From NCBI GenBank assembly GCA_027946365.1, contig JAPEUQ010000005.1:2480001-2544000 (forward strand): DNA of 64,000 nt, read 5' to 3'. The translations under genes were made by a program, and so were the position numbers. Positions 1-12,054 of this stretch are shown here, piece by piece. This DNA comes from Kalmusia sp. IMI 367209. Taxonomy: Eukaryota > Ascomycota > Dothideomycetes > Pleosporales > Didymosphaeriaceae. Within the stretch, counting starts at the first letter, position 1. Every line of letters starts with the position of its first letter. Below the pieces are notes generated by a model. The model was not told the DNA's origin. It worked only from the letters and a program-made list of their open reading frames with translations, and searched no databases.

Positions 1-1525
1 AAGGCGCACGTCAAGGTATGTGCAGGATAGCTTAAGTAGGCAGTTCGTTTCACAAAGGTGTTTCGCATAGCCACTAGGAGGCCGAATACGAGAGCGACGT
101 GGGTGGCCTTGGCCTGTGGGGGCGAAACATTACACCACGGTACGCCGACCGGTGCCTCGTTAAATAAGCTTGTCCCGGAAACAAGACTCTTGATTGGCCT
201 AGGACATGAACTTAAGAGTTCAACTAAGTCTGCCGTTTGATGCGGAGTGCGTCGGCACCGAGTTCAGGGTTCCGGGATGCGTAGGATGGTACGCTCCCAC
301 TGCGCCATTTCGTCAGCATCTCATACGTAGGCAAAAAGCTGTAATTATCTCTCGTAATATAACTTGATCCCCTTTTCACCCTCCGTGTGTGCATACTATT
401 TACATCACCTTAAGATTGTGATCAACAAGACATTCACAGTATGTAGCCGCTTTACCAACCGTGGTTACATCTACATGTTCCCTCGGCTACCAAGCATTCA
501 ACTCTAGGATTAAGAAGATGATAGGAAGAGGCAGCTGCCAGCATGTGGCTCGGAAATATCGTTGTCTCTCGAAAAGTGGGTTCTCATAAACTAGAGTGGC
601 TGCTGCGCGAGGAACACGTAGAAAGTTGACGCATATGTGCATCAGGCCCGCCTGACGAGGCGCAAGATGAACCTGAATTGGTACAAATCTCAGTGCAAAT
701 TATTACAGGGCGACTACGATCGGCGCAGAGTTGTCAAAGCGACGTCACGATGGCGCAGAAGGCGAGCAACTCCGCCCACTGTATCATAAGGCACCCAGGA
801 ACTTCGATCGTACAGCACACCTGAGCCTCTCAGTGTCTCAAAACGGCCGGAGAATCATAAATGACTAACGATAAACTTCATCGCCAATATACCCGGAGAC
901 ACAATCTCGCTTAACTGAAGTGACTTGGGTTTGTGGCTAGGTATGTTGTCATTTGTTTGACATGCACCGCTTGCTTAAGGATGATGGTGGCTAGATAAAG
1001 GCGTTGAACGAGGCGGTACAGCAAGTATCGCTTGAGATCTGTGGCTCTCCGCAACACGTTGATAGGTAACTATTCGACGTGATCTGAATCTATATCTTAC
1101 GGCATATGCTTATAAGTCTTTGCATAGCGCTCGTTGACCCAGAATATACTGTACAAGCGTCAATCAGTGGTAGGCGGGGCGCATTGCAGTATACACATAA
1201 GATGCTTGGGATATTAAAGCGTAATAATTGAGACCTTCGCCATTCAGAATTATTTTCTGAGTGCTAGAGTAATTCATTTCAGCCATGACTGGAATATTTG
1301 TATCTATTGACCAGATACTGCCCACCACGAGTATCAGCACAGACGATGGGCAGTTCAGAGTAACTGCCCGTGAAGTAATTCAAGCCTCAATCAGCTGCTA
1401 CTCCAGTATAAATATAATACGAGGAAGGAATATCTTCGCTAGCTCGCCCAATGGACCCTCGGTGTGCGTTTGCTCGAGAATCTTATAGTCATAAGATTTC
1501 CGTCGCGCGATTGTACGTTGCGTTC
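1..1525. other. left-edge stretch with no supported gene
   Basis: The stretch is of mixed composition. Open frames are short (at most 67 codons), start at arbitrary places and show no recognisable protein, splice pattern or repeat. I see no terminal inverted repeats or transposase remnants. It may be intergenic DNA or a heavily decayed sequence. Confidence 0.5.
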
Positions 1526-2842
1526 TCAATTCTTTGGCTTGGCTGGGTCAAAAATTCTGGCGCCTTCCGGTCCTACAGCACCTTTGATTCTTTCGCGTGA
1601 TACTTGCAACCACAGTTGGTAGTACTCTCTGATACTAGTGTGCTTCTGCTGTTGACTAATCGCTTCGCGAAGGCGGTCGAACTGGGTAGGTCTGGAATTT
1701 CTTTGAACTAGAGGCGTAGGTGTAGCTGCCCGTTTGATCTCTGAGGGGCCAGCAGTCCATGTACACTGGTGCGATCTACTAGTAGTATTAGAATAGGCGT
1801 CATCGTCTGGAACAAGTCGCATAAGTGGATCGTCTTGAATGCTTGTCGGATCCGCTTGGCCGACTTTCTTGACATTGTTGACTTCCTCCCAGAATGCCCG
1901 CGTGACCTTTTCAATTTGCTCTCTTCGATGAATTTCTCCCGCTCGTATATCGTTGATGCTGGCTTCTGTAGTCGACCAGATATCTGTCTCCAGGCCCCAA
2001 GCAATCAAGTCCGAACGCTCGACCTGATCTCTGGTGTCGGCAAAATGTCAGCAAGTGCTAGCAAAAAGTGGCTATCAGTGCCTTACTGTTGACGCTCTGA
2101 TCATCAGCTGCGGAGCTGGCTTCTCCAGCCCAATCCCAAGTCGTACCTGAAGGGTCGAACGCGGATGCATTCGCTTGATGATTCGCTATTTCTTCCAGTG
2201 TGAGATGGCTGAGAGCTTTATTATCGTCAGGCCAATCAAAAAGGCTTGTATAGTTAGTGTTGATAGGATGAAGAGGATCCATGCTACGCTCGTAATCTTC
2301 GTCGTCATCGTTTGCGTCTAACCTAGTGCATGGCTTCGGAACGACGTCTTCAGGTTGTACCTCATTTTTTAGCAGTGACGCTCGACGCTTGTTATCATGG
2401 TTCTGAAATGCTGGCTTGACTCTATTTACCTTGGGCCTTTCGTGTGGGAATATCTTCGTTATATCCCATGACGCGGAAGTATACTCATCTTCTAGTTCTT
2501 TTACGAGATCAGACAAATCGTCTATCCCTGGCAGACCTCTCTCAATAGCTCCATCCCGAAATGCCCTTGCCTTCTCCAGCTTTGTCTTCCAGGATGAGAT
2601 CCATGTCTCTTCTTGACCTAAGATACGGGTGTAAAGTTAGCGTAAGTAAAAAGTTGGGGAGAGTCAGGCGTTTACTGACATTTGGTACAGTTGGAGAGAA
2701 GTTTAATTGTAATGTAGGCTTCGGCAGAACATGCAGCCTTGCGGCTTGTGCGCGTGAATTTTGATCTCGTGCCACCACATTGAGATTTACGTAGAGTGAT
2801 GAGGTGTCCGCAACTATGATGATATTGTATGACCGTGCACAT
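1526..2842 (-). CDS. unknown protein, three exons, N-terminal Cys/His-rich start
   Basis: I do not recognise a function. The best model has exons 2689-2842, 2087-2617 and 1526-2028 with introns of 71 and 58 bp, giving 395 residues with frame kept across both junctions. The start beginning MCTVIQYHHSCGH is the usual opening of a class of fungal hypothetical proteins with a small Cys/His cluster; further cysteines follow within the first 52 residues. The middle is acidic (a DDDED run) and the C-terminal third is charged and helical-looking. The first donor (GTACCA) is weak. A better-looking GTAAAC lies 13 bases on but breaks the frame, so this junction is the least certain part. No signal peptide or membrane segment is visible. 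Confidence 0.6.
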
Positions 2843-4217
2843 GATAAGCGTGGAATCGTTGCCGTCTCTGGTTCGTAGAAGAACACGGTCTTTTATTGTT
2901 GCACTGCGAAGGGGAACCAAATATAAATCGCCGATGGAGGTGATGTCCGTTTCGATATAAGTTTATAGGAACTTTAAGGTTCTTGGACTCTGAACTCGTC
3001 TGAATACTGTGACTTTTCGCAGCGTTAGCCTTGATCACCGAAAGCGACGAAGAAGGGGAGAACTGATGTACTTACTCACATTCCAAGCCAGCATACCAGG
3101 GTCGCAATTAATGGAACTGGACTGTCCAGTCGAAGGTGAATGGTTCGTGGAGATCATAGCTCCGATGTCGAGGGTAGTCAAGAAGATGCTGGGCTGATTT
3201 GCTGTCGCTTCAGCAGACTTCTGCCACCGCCACTAACCTACGTCACACTCTTCGCATGGGTCAATTTGCCCTGGGGAGAGGAGGATAACAGCTTCAAGCA
3301 CCAGGGTAAAGGGTTGACTATCGACTGCGGTGTGTCGAGCAGTCACCAACGTGAAGAAAAAAAGGCCCTAGCTTTCGCGAGGTAAAGGTGGATTGTGTGC
3401 TCTGGCTGACTGATGCACGTTAATACTGATATTTTAACGACGGTAATATCTTGTGGGAATAGCGGGTGATTAATGTATGGGGGCAATGGGCGAGCTGAAG
3501 GGAGTCAAGTGAAAGATGCCCTGATACGCGTATCACCTACCTCGGGCTGGTGCGTCTGGCATACGTGATCACATGACATAGTAGGGAAGGATCTACCCAC
3601 TCGGAGAACAAGATTGCCATGTTTGCCAACGCCAATCAGTAAATAGGCATCCCTACTAACATGAAACCTTGACGTTTCGTCCAAACGGGCGAACGGTTCC
3701 TTCGGTTTGTACCTGAATCCTGTTAGGACCAGGATGTACGGGTTAACGACAAGGACCTGAGATGCGATCTTGTTTCACATGGAAGTGCTCTGGCCAGATA
3801 TAAATAGAACAATAACACATGGACACGAAGAGAATACGCGTTGAAGTCAATATAGAAGAGTTGATTAAATCTGCCATCAGTCAGGAATGACCTGCATTAC
3901 AAATTTACTACCGACTCCAAACGTTGCGAAACATTAACCATGCACACAGGCACGCAGAAGAATGTAAGTGAATAGAAAGAAGCCAGACCCGCTGTGCAGA
4001 ATCGGATCGGCCATCATAACTCGTCTCCTCGTAATCATAACATCGAACGTGGCGTCGAAAAGCCGACTAAAATATAGACCTGGAAAGAATAGACAGTACT
4101 AGGATGAAAGTTTCAGGGACGTATCGTGTGAGCTGAGTTACCCTGGGATACGCAATACAGCCCCTAAACTTTTGACCTAGGGCTGAAACCCGAACATAGG
4201 AGAGTGAGCAATGAACT
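2843..4217. other. intergenic, no supported gene
   Basis: This lies between the start of the three-exon gene and the 3' end of the 592-residue gene. Open frames of up to 81 codons occur but show no family likeness or splice logic. It presumably holds the promoter of the left gene and the 3' UTR of the right one. Confidence 0.5.
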
Positions 4218-6089
4218 TCAATATCGCACAACGGGAGGAAGCGCAGCTTCGTCCTGCATCATCACACCAGTCTTGATGCCTTCCTTTTCTAGCTTCTGCA
4301 TCCAGTCTTCCTTCTTTTCTTTTCTAAGCATCCAACCGCTCAAAACTTTCTTGAGCTTTGACTTCTGCTCTTGCGTCTTCTGCGCATGCGTTGCGGTGAT
4401 CTGGACGACATTCGGGTAGGTGAACTCCGTAGCGTCGAACGGGCGGTCGGTCAGCGGCCCATCCGTGCTGATCTTGCGGGAGAAGTTAGGAGCATGCAGG
4501 CGACCGTCAGAGCTCGACCTTGGAACAGTGCTGCTGTGCTCGGGTACATGCCCGTTGACGCGCAATTTAGGCTGGTCGTCAAAGTTCCGGGACGACGACG
4601 ACATGGCAGAAACCATATGGTCAAAGTCCACTGGCCTATCTTCTGGCACTAGCGCACTGCTCTTCTGTGCGAACGCTTGCTGAGTGGGGAACTTGATGCG
4701 AGCAGGGGCCGGTCCATACGCATTCACGTATCTGGTCGTGAGCGAATCCGACCCGCTCCTCCGATGATGTTGGCGAGCTGCCGCAGCATAACTCTGCTGC
4801 TGCTGTTGCTGTTGATCTTGCGTGCGCATAAGAGTTGCAATATGTGCACCCTTTACCTGTGACTTCGGTTGTTCCTTTAGCCGCGCTGGCTCCTTCCAGG
4901 TGTCAAGGCTAGGTAAAGGAGGAAGCTCTCGGTTCAAATTCAGCTCCCCCTTCTTGTCATGCTCCGAACGGTCGACTCGTCCACTCGATGTGCCGGGCCG
5001 ACTACTGTTTCGTGAACTGGACACACGATTCAGACCCCAACTTCGCCACCCCTGGGATGAGCTACTGCGCTTGGGCTGACTCGAAGATTGGCTGCGCAAG
5101 GAGTCGCGTGACTGTGAGCGACTCAGTCCCCTTGACCCCGGAAAGATATAATCTCTGAATCCTGATCTAATGCTCGCTCCACGACTGGGCGGTCGCTCCG
5201 ATGTATGTGGGCGAGACTGAGGTTGGGCAGCCTTTTGTTGACGTCGCTTCTCGAGCTCTTGACGCATCCACTCGGCAGCCTGAGCGTCGGCAATAGCCGC
5301 AGGGTCTCCAAGTTGACGAGAGGTACGCTTCGAGCTCCTGTGCGTCACAGCTACCGAGGTAGGCGCTGTCGATCCATTATACATGTGTGTGTCCGTTGAT
5401 GCAGTGAGTGGTGTTCCAACACTGAGAACGTCGTCCAAGTCTGTATCGGCACGGGCGAGCACTTGCCGAGGAGCGTCGTTGGTGGGTGATTTGACTAATC
5501 GCTTGCCCTCCGTCTCCGCCTCTGTGTGGTCCGAATTATCCACCCTCCGTCTTCCGGTGTTGGCTCGCATAGGCAGATCTGGGTAGCTCTTCGATGTGGC
5601 GTCCAGCTTTGGGTTCTGCTTCCGTGCATCATGCGAGTTGCTCTTGTGCTCGGCTGGCGCACCCGTAGGTCTGCGGTCCTTGACCTGTGACGGCTCCGTC
5701 TTCTGCTCTCTCCGCCTGTGCGGCCCACGAAAATCTAGTCTGGGGTCGGCATCGGTGATGTCGTGGTCGGAGGGCTTGAAGTTCTGCAAGATGAGGGCAC
5801 ATGCTGCGCGCAGCTCTTGCTCGGTCTTGGGATCGATCCGCTGGCGACTTATGTAGGACATATTTATAGACGTGACGCTGTCTTTGGAGCGGTGTCTTCG
5901 ATGCGGCATCTTCTCCGAGGGGCTGGGCTCTGCCTGCTTGTCGGAGATCAAGGGCACCTTCTGTGCTGATAGTGAGCTACTGAGTGGAAGGCCAGCATCG
6001 AGGGGAGGACGTCGAGTAGTTCGGGCGGGAGGGCGCAGCTAGCGGATACTTACAATAGACGCGATATTGAAGGAGAACTTCCTTCCCAT
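4218..6089 (-). CDS. 592-residue low-complexity protein of unknown function
   Basis: A 12-codon first exon (6054-6089, starting MGRKFSFNIASI) is joined over a 93-bp intron (donor GTAAGT, acceptor CACAG) to a long second exon (4218-5960), giving about 592 residues. The body is rich in S, R, P and Q. It has a seven-glutamine run followed by AAAA, encoded by a CAG/CAA stretch near 4795-4815, and several basic Ser/Arg segments. The most ordered regions are near the N-terminus (a helical segment around EQELRAACALILQNF) and the last 70 residues, which are lysine-rich and end in a compact acidic/hydrophobic tail. No signal peptide, membrane span or enzyme motif is visible. A regulatory or scaffold role is possible but not shown. 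Confidence 0.75.
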
Positions 6090-7725
6090 GGTGGGGCGCG
6101 GGGGGGTGTCGCAGTGTAGCAGTGGTGAGAATGCAGCTGCTGGGCAACTGAGGACGAAGCGTGGATTATGTCGTCCCGCGGCTCAAGCTCTGGCAATGCG
6201 TTTCGTGTTGCTCATATCCCTGCTGTCGGGCCCAGCGCTTGCGTGGGAAAGATGGATCCGAAGCAAGGAGAAGGGCAGCGGAGAGAGCCCGTGGTCGGCG
6301 TGGGCGCAGGTGGGCGGCGGGCTGAAGAAGAGAAACAGACTTTAGCTTCGTCCAGGTGCCAGGAGTCGACGAGTTTCAGATAGGCTGCATACTATGGTAC
6401 AGGGGACAGGCGATTGACGACTGGGGTGTTCGTTTCGTGTAGCTACCAATAGTCTCGACGACGGCCCGGTCTGGCCTGCGGTAGTGTGCGCATCAGTACG
6501 CCACCACTTTTGCGCCTCTGCAATCACGACGCCGTTCTTGCTCATCCTACGCAGACGACGAACCGACCACCCACACCATCCACACCACTCACACCACTCA
6601 CACCACTCGCTCCACGGCGCACTCGACAGCCAGCCCGCACCCGCCGCACTGCTCTCGACGAGATTGCGCAGCGTGCCCTCAACCAGAAACAGTGGCCCAC
6701 AGCCGCACCCATGCAATCCTGTCAACGCGCCGCTTTGGCCTCAGGCCGGACGTCTTGGCCTGCATGCTGCACCACGCTTCCTTCCCCGCCTTCCGGAGCG
6801 CGTCGCCAGAGGCACCGAGCAGTCGCCGCCGTCGCTAGTGAGAGTGACAGCTGCAAGAAACCGCCATCTGCTACTGCGCGGCTGAATTGTTGAACGAACC
6901 GTTCGCAGACGACTCTGCCTTGAAACAGAAACACGTCTGCAGTCGCGTGCTTGCTTGCGTCTTGTTGGTGTTACGAGTGCATGTACAGCGCTCCCCAGCA
7001 AAGTGGGACCACAATGAAACAGACCGCAACAGCTCATCCATTTCGGGCACCGCCAATCCTTCGTTGTCGCGCTCTTGAGCTGCCGTCGTACCGCGCAAGA
7101 ATCGTGTTCTCTGTCCTTAGTCGGGAACACCAGCGTCCCAGCTAACGGCTAACTGCATTCCACCGCGTCTCATCACATCATCCATCATCCCACGCTACGT
7201 TAGTCTACCCGCAACGCCTCTATCGGGCTCGTTCGGATATCTTGTTCCAGCTCTGTTCGTATGGCCGGAGGTGTGGTTGCACAACTCGCATAGTTCATCG
7301 GCCCCCGCAGCTGACAGGTGCACCAACACTAACCTAGGTTATCTTGAAACAACGTTGCTCTGACCGAGTACGCATACTGCAGCACACGGCGTGCTTGTGA
7401 TCCGAATCCCCGTAGAGTTGCTCAATCATACATTTTCTTGATGCCAACATCCCGTCAGAACCAACGGTCGGTGAGCGAGAACATCGGACATTGCACTAAT
7501 ACTGACTCCTATTTACCTGGAAGTGTTCTACAATACACGATACAAACGCAGATCGTCTAAAATTTGTTGGCTACAACGGCGCTTGAGTCACTACTTGACC
7601 CACTACGATCAACTGACTAAACCGACCAAGGTGACTAGATCGATCAAACTATAGCAGCATCCAACCTGTGCACGAGCTCGCCCACACAGAGAGGGCCCAA
7701 AAAATGCATTTCATGCAGCGTACCT
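6090..7725. other. upstream region of the 592-residue gene, no supported gene
   Basis: Long overlapping open frames on both strands (up to 135 codons near 6480-6890) reflect GC-rich, low-complexity sequence. None has a recognisable domain, and they contradict one another. The first part is the 5' leader and promoter of the leftward gene; the rest is the 3' flank of the transporter relic. A 9-bp tandem repeat lies inside. Confidence 0.5.
6572..6607. repeat. 9-bp tandem repeat, four copies
   Basis: The unit CACACCACT occurs three times in exact succession, preceded by one variant copy (CACACCATC). It sits about 480 bp upstream of the start of the leftward 592-residue gene, in its probable promoter or leader. 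Confidence 0.85.
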
Positions 7726-9257
7726 TCAATACCTTTGTCGTGGCCCAATTTTCTGCATGTTCCAAGTCGCAGCGCCGCTTTTTCTCTCCATCTCTTCTTC
7801 ATCTTCGTCAACGTCTCTCAATGCAGTTCCTTTCCTTTCGGGGCCGATGGCTGTTACTATAATTATGTACACGAATACGCAGGCGGCGAATATACAAATG
7901 ATCAGGCTGTAATCATAGATTTTCTCGTCATCTTTATCAGCAAGTGGGTATCGTTCTCCAATCGTTGTCTCGATGGAGCTCGAGGCGGACGACACTAAGT
8001 TGCCTAATTGATACGATGTGCCAACGACCAGTGTTCTAAATGCTGCCGGAGATAGCTCGATGAGATGAATTGGGTGTCACACCCCAGGCTCCTTGGACGC
8101 AGAATCGTTCGAAGAAAGCGGTGGGGTATAGTGATGGTCTCGATACGGTAGTATATGGCCGGAGGAGGGCGGCACCAACGACACACGTAACAACGATCGA
8201 AAAGCGACGACCAAACATCTGACTAGAATAACCGATGATGGTCCCTCCAGTCATGCCACCTAGGTTCGCCGTACATAGTACGAGGGTGATCTGAGTTGAG
8301 TTGAAATTATACTTGTTCCGCATCATAAGCGGATAAAGATCTTGAGTTCCATGCGACTAGGTGAAAGTCAGTTGGCTATATGGAGCCCTGACGAGTTCTA
8401 AAGTACTAATGAGAAAATCAAACCCAGTCATCAATAATATGTGGTAAATAAGTAATTGCCAATACTCAGCGAGCACCAACTTGAACTCCTCGAGAAAATT
8501 GGATTGGCTTGATCTCACTCCTCCTCGAAGCGGAAGCCGTTCCTGGAACGTATGGGTTTCGTCTATGAAGAATCTTGCAATGATCAGGACGACCGGAGGA
8601 CCAGCACCAAACCAGAACAACATTTTCCAACCATAGAGCGTGTTCTCATCGAATGCGTTCCAGAAAACAGTGGCAAGGAGGTAAACGAAAATACATCCGC
8701 TCTGATATATGCCTGATATGAGCTCTCGCGCTTGTTCAGGGCAGTCTTCCAACGCTGTCGCGGCCGCGTTCCCATAGATGCCACCCATTGCAAATCCGAA
8801 CAACGCGCGGACAGCCAAGAAAGTAGAATATGTGTTGCAGAAGCCCGTACCAAGCTCAAAGAAGATAAGCAGAACATCGTTGGCAATAAAAGGCCATTTT
8901 CTTCCAAACCGATCGGCAGCGAGACCAAAGATTGCCGCACCAAGCGGGCGAAACATGAGCACTAGTGTCACACTAACAGATATCTGCGCCGTTGTCTTGT
9001 CGAATGCTTTCGCTAGCTCAGGATAAGTCATGGTAACCGTGTGAAAGTCGAATGCGTCCCATGTCCATGCAAAAAAATCTTACCTGTACGGTGTGAGGCT
9101 ACCAGGATCATCATGTTCATCTGCGGGTCGGACTCACCAAGAAGTACATCCATTGTCGCAAGCTCAGAGGAATCAACAGCTCATAAGGGTTTTCCGCAGG
9201 ATCGAATGTAGGTCTCAATATTCTCAACCGGTCTTGGAGATACGCCGCGATATCCAT
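7726..9257 (-). pseudogene. broken JEN-type monocarboxylate/proton symporter (MFS)
   Basis: Family features run through the whole region. The start at 9257 gives an N-terminal segment ending in LRQWMYFL (exon 9138-9257), then AWTWDAFDF, an MFS loop motif (ADRFGRK), AMGGIYGNAAATALEDCPE, the JEN signature region around SHGTQDLYP, then GTIIGY, FFERFCVQGAWGV and a C-terminal IETTIGERYPL. JEN proteins import lactate, pyruvate and related acids at the plasma membrane, usually in about 500 residues. The frame fails in three places. An A7 run at 9071-9077 needs one base fewer. The join near 8357-8395 has no acceptable intron: the only in-phase one is about 36 bp. One extra base near 8069-8073 precedes the tail. 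The signature Asn is Asp here (GFDF). It is either a decayed copy or a gene damaged by consensus errors. Confidence 0.8.
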
Positions 9258-10916
9258 GATGGTTGGATAACCTTCAAGACTTTCGTGCTGCCTATATTAT
9301 CAACGGAACCGCTGACGATATATGCCAAGGGCGTCATGTTGACCAACAGTGTCTCACTGGTCAAGCCTGACACTCGATCGAGTTCGTCTCAGGAAACAAG
9401 GTGTTGGGGTCTTCATGCGGCTTGTCTGCTGATTTACCCCCAGGGCAAGGGTGATTGGTCAAATTATGACGCGCTCTGCAACCTGCACAAGGCTGAAGGC
9501 AATACGATATCAGTAAGGGTTTGGGTTGGCCAGTTGTCTTGTAACGGGCAAGCCTTCAATAGTTCCAATCGCCGGAAATGATCAAGCTAACCTAAGAAGT
9601 GCCAGGGGGTCGTGCCGTGGGCTTGGGGTGTCGTCACGCTATTATCCCTCCAGGGCACACTCCATACCCTTTACTGAGATGCCTAAAGGCCCGTGCCTAG
9701 AATAAGGACTGATTACTACCTTCATATCATGACCACTGGACTAAGCTACGAGATCTTCAATTCGCTTTTATAGGATGTCACAACACTTACCTGGCGAGCG
9801 TAACGTGGGTGAACCAATCCGGGTATGACTACGTCCTAGTCTTCACCAACAGCTACGCTCACATAAGCCTCCACGATGAGTCCGAGCAGCCTCTTCACGC
9901 CTGATCGCGATGACCTTCTCCAGACCGGAGAAATTTCAGTGGCACTTCATACCTTCCTGCTGCTGCGATTCGCATCAGCAAAGCCTGACCAATGGAGCCT
10001 TCTACAATAGACGTGGCCGCTTCCACTTTCAACGCCTAAACTTCGACCTTGCTCTCACGTATATGCGCGAGGCCTACAATCAAGACAAAATGAACATAGT
10101 ATTTTTCGACGACTACTGTATGGTACTCCTAGCTCTAAGACAGCTCGATCACACGCCCGAAGGGCATTACATGCTGGGATTCGATGCGACGAATGCGCTG
10201 AGGAATGAGTATGTGATGATGCGGATGAGGATTAGTGACGTTGGTGACCTGCAGGAGATAATGAGGGATTTCATGGCGCATGGCCAGATGCTGCATCAGA
10301 GGGGAGGTTAGGGGTATCATGAAGTTACACCGCTGGTGGCCGAATCACCGGGCGATTACACGAGGCCACACGCGATTTATGAGTTGCAACCGCAGAGAAG
10401 CAATACGACAGGGAGAACAAGGTCTGATGCAACGTAGCTTCATCTGGGGAACGGGGGGTATCATCAATATAGCAAGAAGTTCTGTATACGCATTATGGGC
10501 TAACTCATCTTAGTATCCATGATGCATATTACCATTGTCTACCGAACCATCTGTTGAGACTGAACCAGCTCCACTATCACCCCACTCCACACGCATCTTA
10601 CAACGCATCTAGTCTTTTTATGGACACAGTACCCACTTGTGATACTGGAGTCACACTGTCCTCTTACCAAGGTTCTGAGGAAAAGTCTTATTGTTTAAGC
10701 CTCATGTATGACATGCTTATCTTGCTCAAGCACACTGTGTTGCACAAGTCTAACATGGACGGGAAGTATAAAGGTAAATAGTGTGCAGAGAGGAATTGCT
10801 TGAAAGCCTGATTACCTTAACCATGAAACCTCTTTCGGGACCGGTGCCAATGATGACTCGTTCCATAGAACAACCGTCCCATTCAAACGTACTGTTCATC
10901 CGCCCTTCCTCCACAC
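9258..10916. other. intergenic with one weak coding trace
   Basis: The left part is the promoter side of the transporter relic. An ATG at 9878 opens a 43-codon frame ending at a TAG near 10009. Another frame then continues to 10311 with protein-like composition (FDLALTYMREAYNQDK). The two could be parts of one decayed gene, but I find no intron that joins them and no family. The remainder shows nothing. Confidence 0.35.
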
Positions 10917-11531
10917 TCACCAACCCCTCACCCTTATACCGCGGTCTTCACCCTCCCCACTCCCATCATAGCTCCCATCGTCGAAAAAGTGCCACTGCAC
11001 ATCCCTATCAAATGCTACTCTCTTCTTCCTCCGATCAGCTCTCTTCACATACTCGTAAGGCAACCTCGTCACACTCCGCATCCGCATCCAAGCATCCCGC
11101 ATCTGCTCCCTGCTCGCCAGTCTCGTCTCCTGCCTCTCCCACTCCTGTCTCCCGTTCCGAGCTTCGTACGACCCGCGGCGCGCATACCGACTCGCATACG
11201 GCCACGCTTCCTTGCCATCACGAGACACTGGTGGCGGGTGGACTGGATGCGTCGCGGGCAGTGAGCGGAACGCATGGACCGGCAGTGGTGTGTCGTACAT
11301 GTCCCCATCGCAATGCTCGTCCTCGTCGAAGTCGTCGGGCAGCTCGGTCACGAAGCCAGACTTGTGGCGGTGCTTTTCGGCTTTGCGTGCACCGAGCCGT
11401 TCTTTTTTGTACTGGACGTGGCGCGGCTCGTGGTCTATGAGGTAATTTATGCCCATGAGGAGCATGAGGACAAGCTGCCAGCCAGTGCGGCGATAGGTGG
11501 TGGGGTTGGAGGGGAATTGGAGGTTAGCCAT
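10917..11531 (-). CDS. 204-residue unknown protein with one N-terminal membrane segment
   Basis: A single exon starts with a proper ATG at 11531. Residues about 17-33 (GWQLVLMLLMGINYLI) form one likely transmembrane helix close to the N-terminus. The rest is hydrophilic and rich in Arg, Glu and Asp, with an acidic patch (DDFDEDEHCDGD) and a basic region near the C-terminus, ending in glycine-rich acidic sequence. This would suit a small single-pass membrane protein with a cytoplasmic tail. I do not recognise a family, and the annotation rests on the clean start, the length and the ordered N-terminus. Confidence 0.5.
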   Translation of the reverse strand: MANLQFPSNPTTYRRTGWQLVLMLLMGINYLIDHEPRHVQYKKERLGARKAEKHRHKSGFVTELPDDFDEDEHCDGDMYDTPLPVHAFRSLPATHPVHPPPVSRDGKEAWPYASRYARRGSYEARNGRQEWERQETRLASREQMRDAWMRMRSVTRLPYEYVKRADRRKKRVAFDRDVQWHFFDDGSYDGSGEGEDRGIRVRGW

Positions 11532-12054
11532 ACTGTTGATAGTTCAGATGGTATTTTGATCCAGGGTAGGGTGGGTAGAATAGAACGAGGAGTGAGAAGG
11601 AAGTATATAAAGGACGGGCATCGTGGTGTGCTTCTGAAGGGGTGTGTGTTGGCAATGTCAGTGCTTTGGGCTCCTAATTTGGGTGTCATCGGTCTCAGAA
11701 AGGTGGTCTGTTTTGAGGCACCGCGCCCGAAATCATCTGAACTGGTGAAGGACTGAATGCATGGGACTAGGCTGTTGCGAAGATCAAGCGAGTCCACTCG
11801 AGAGTGAAAAACAAATTTGTTTGGTCACACGAATAGTGTTTAAAATTTTTTTGCAGGTAAAATAATGACTTAAAATCTACTGAAACTGAGAATCACTATG
11901 CACAGGCAAGGTATGCACATGGTATGCACCTGATATGAACCAGCTCAAAGTAGACCACAACGCCAAATTGGTGCATATGAATAATGAATAGGAAAAGTTT
12001 CGTCAATCGACTAGCATCGATATGCACAGGCAGTATTGGAGGCTCACTTGGCAC
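11532..12054. other. intergenic, no supported gene
   Basis: This is the promoter side of the 204-residue gene and the 3' flank of the DUF3445 gene. Opposing open frames overlap here without family likeness. An AT-rich patch at about 11815-11900 may belong to 3' processing signals. Confidence 0.5.

Noticed and set aside
6484..6893. Forward frames of 133-135 codons
   Set aside because: Two overlapping frames of equal length carry the 9-bp repeat as His/Pro runs and have no domain; a reverse frame is equally long. No evidence favours any.
9093..9581. Forward 162-codon frame
   Set aside because: It lies antisense to the N-terminal exon of the transporter relic, and its composition follows from that.
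11274..11756. Forward frames opposite the 204-residue gene
   Set aside because: They are shadows on the other strand; the reverse frame has the better start and a plausible membrane helix.
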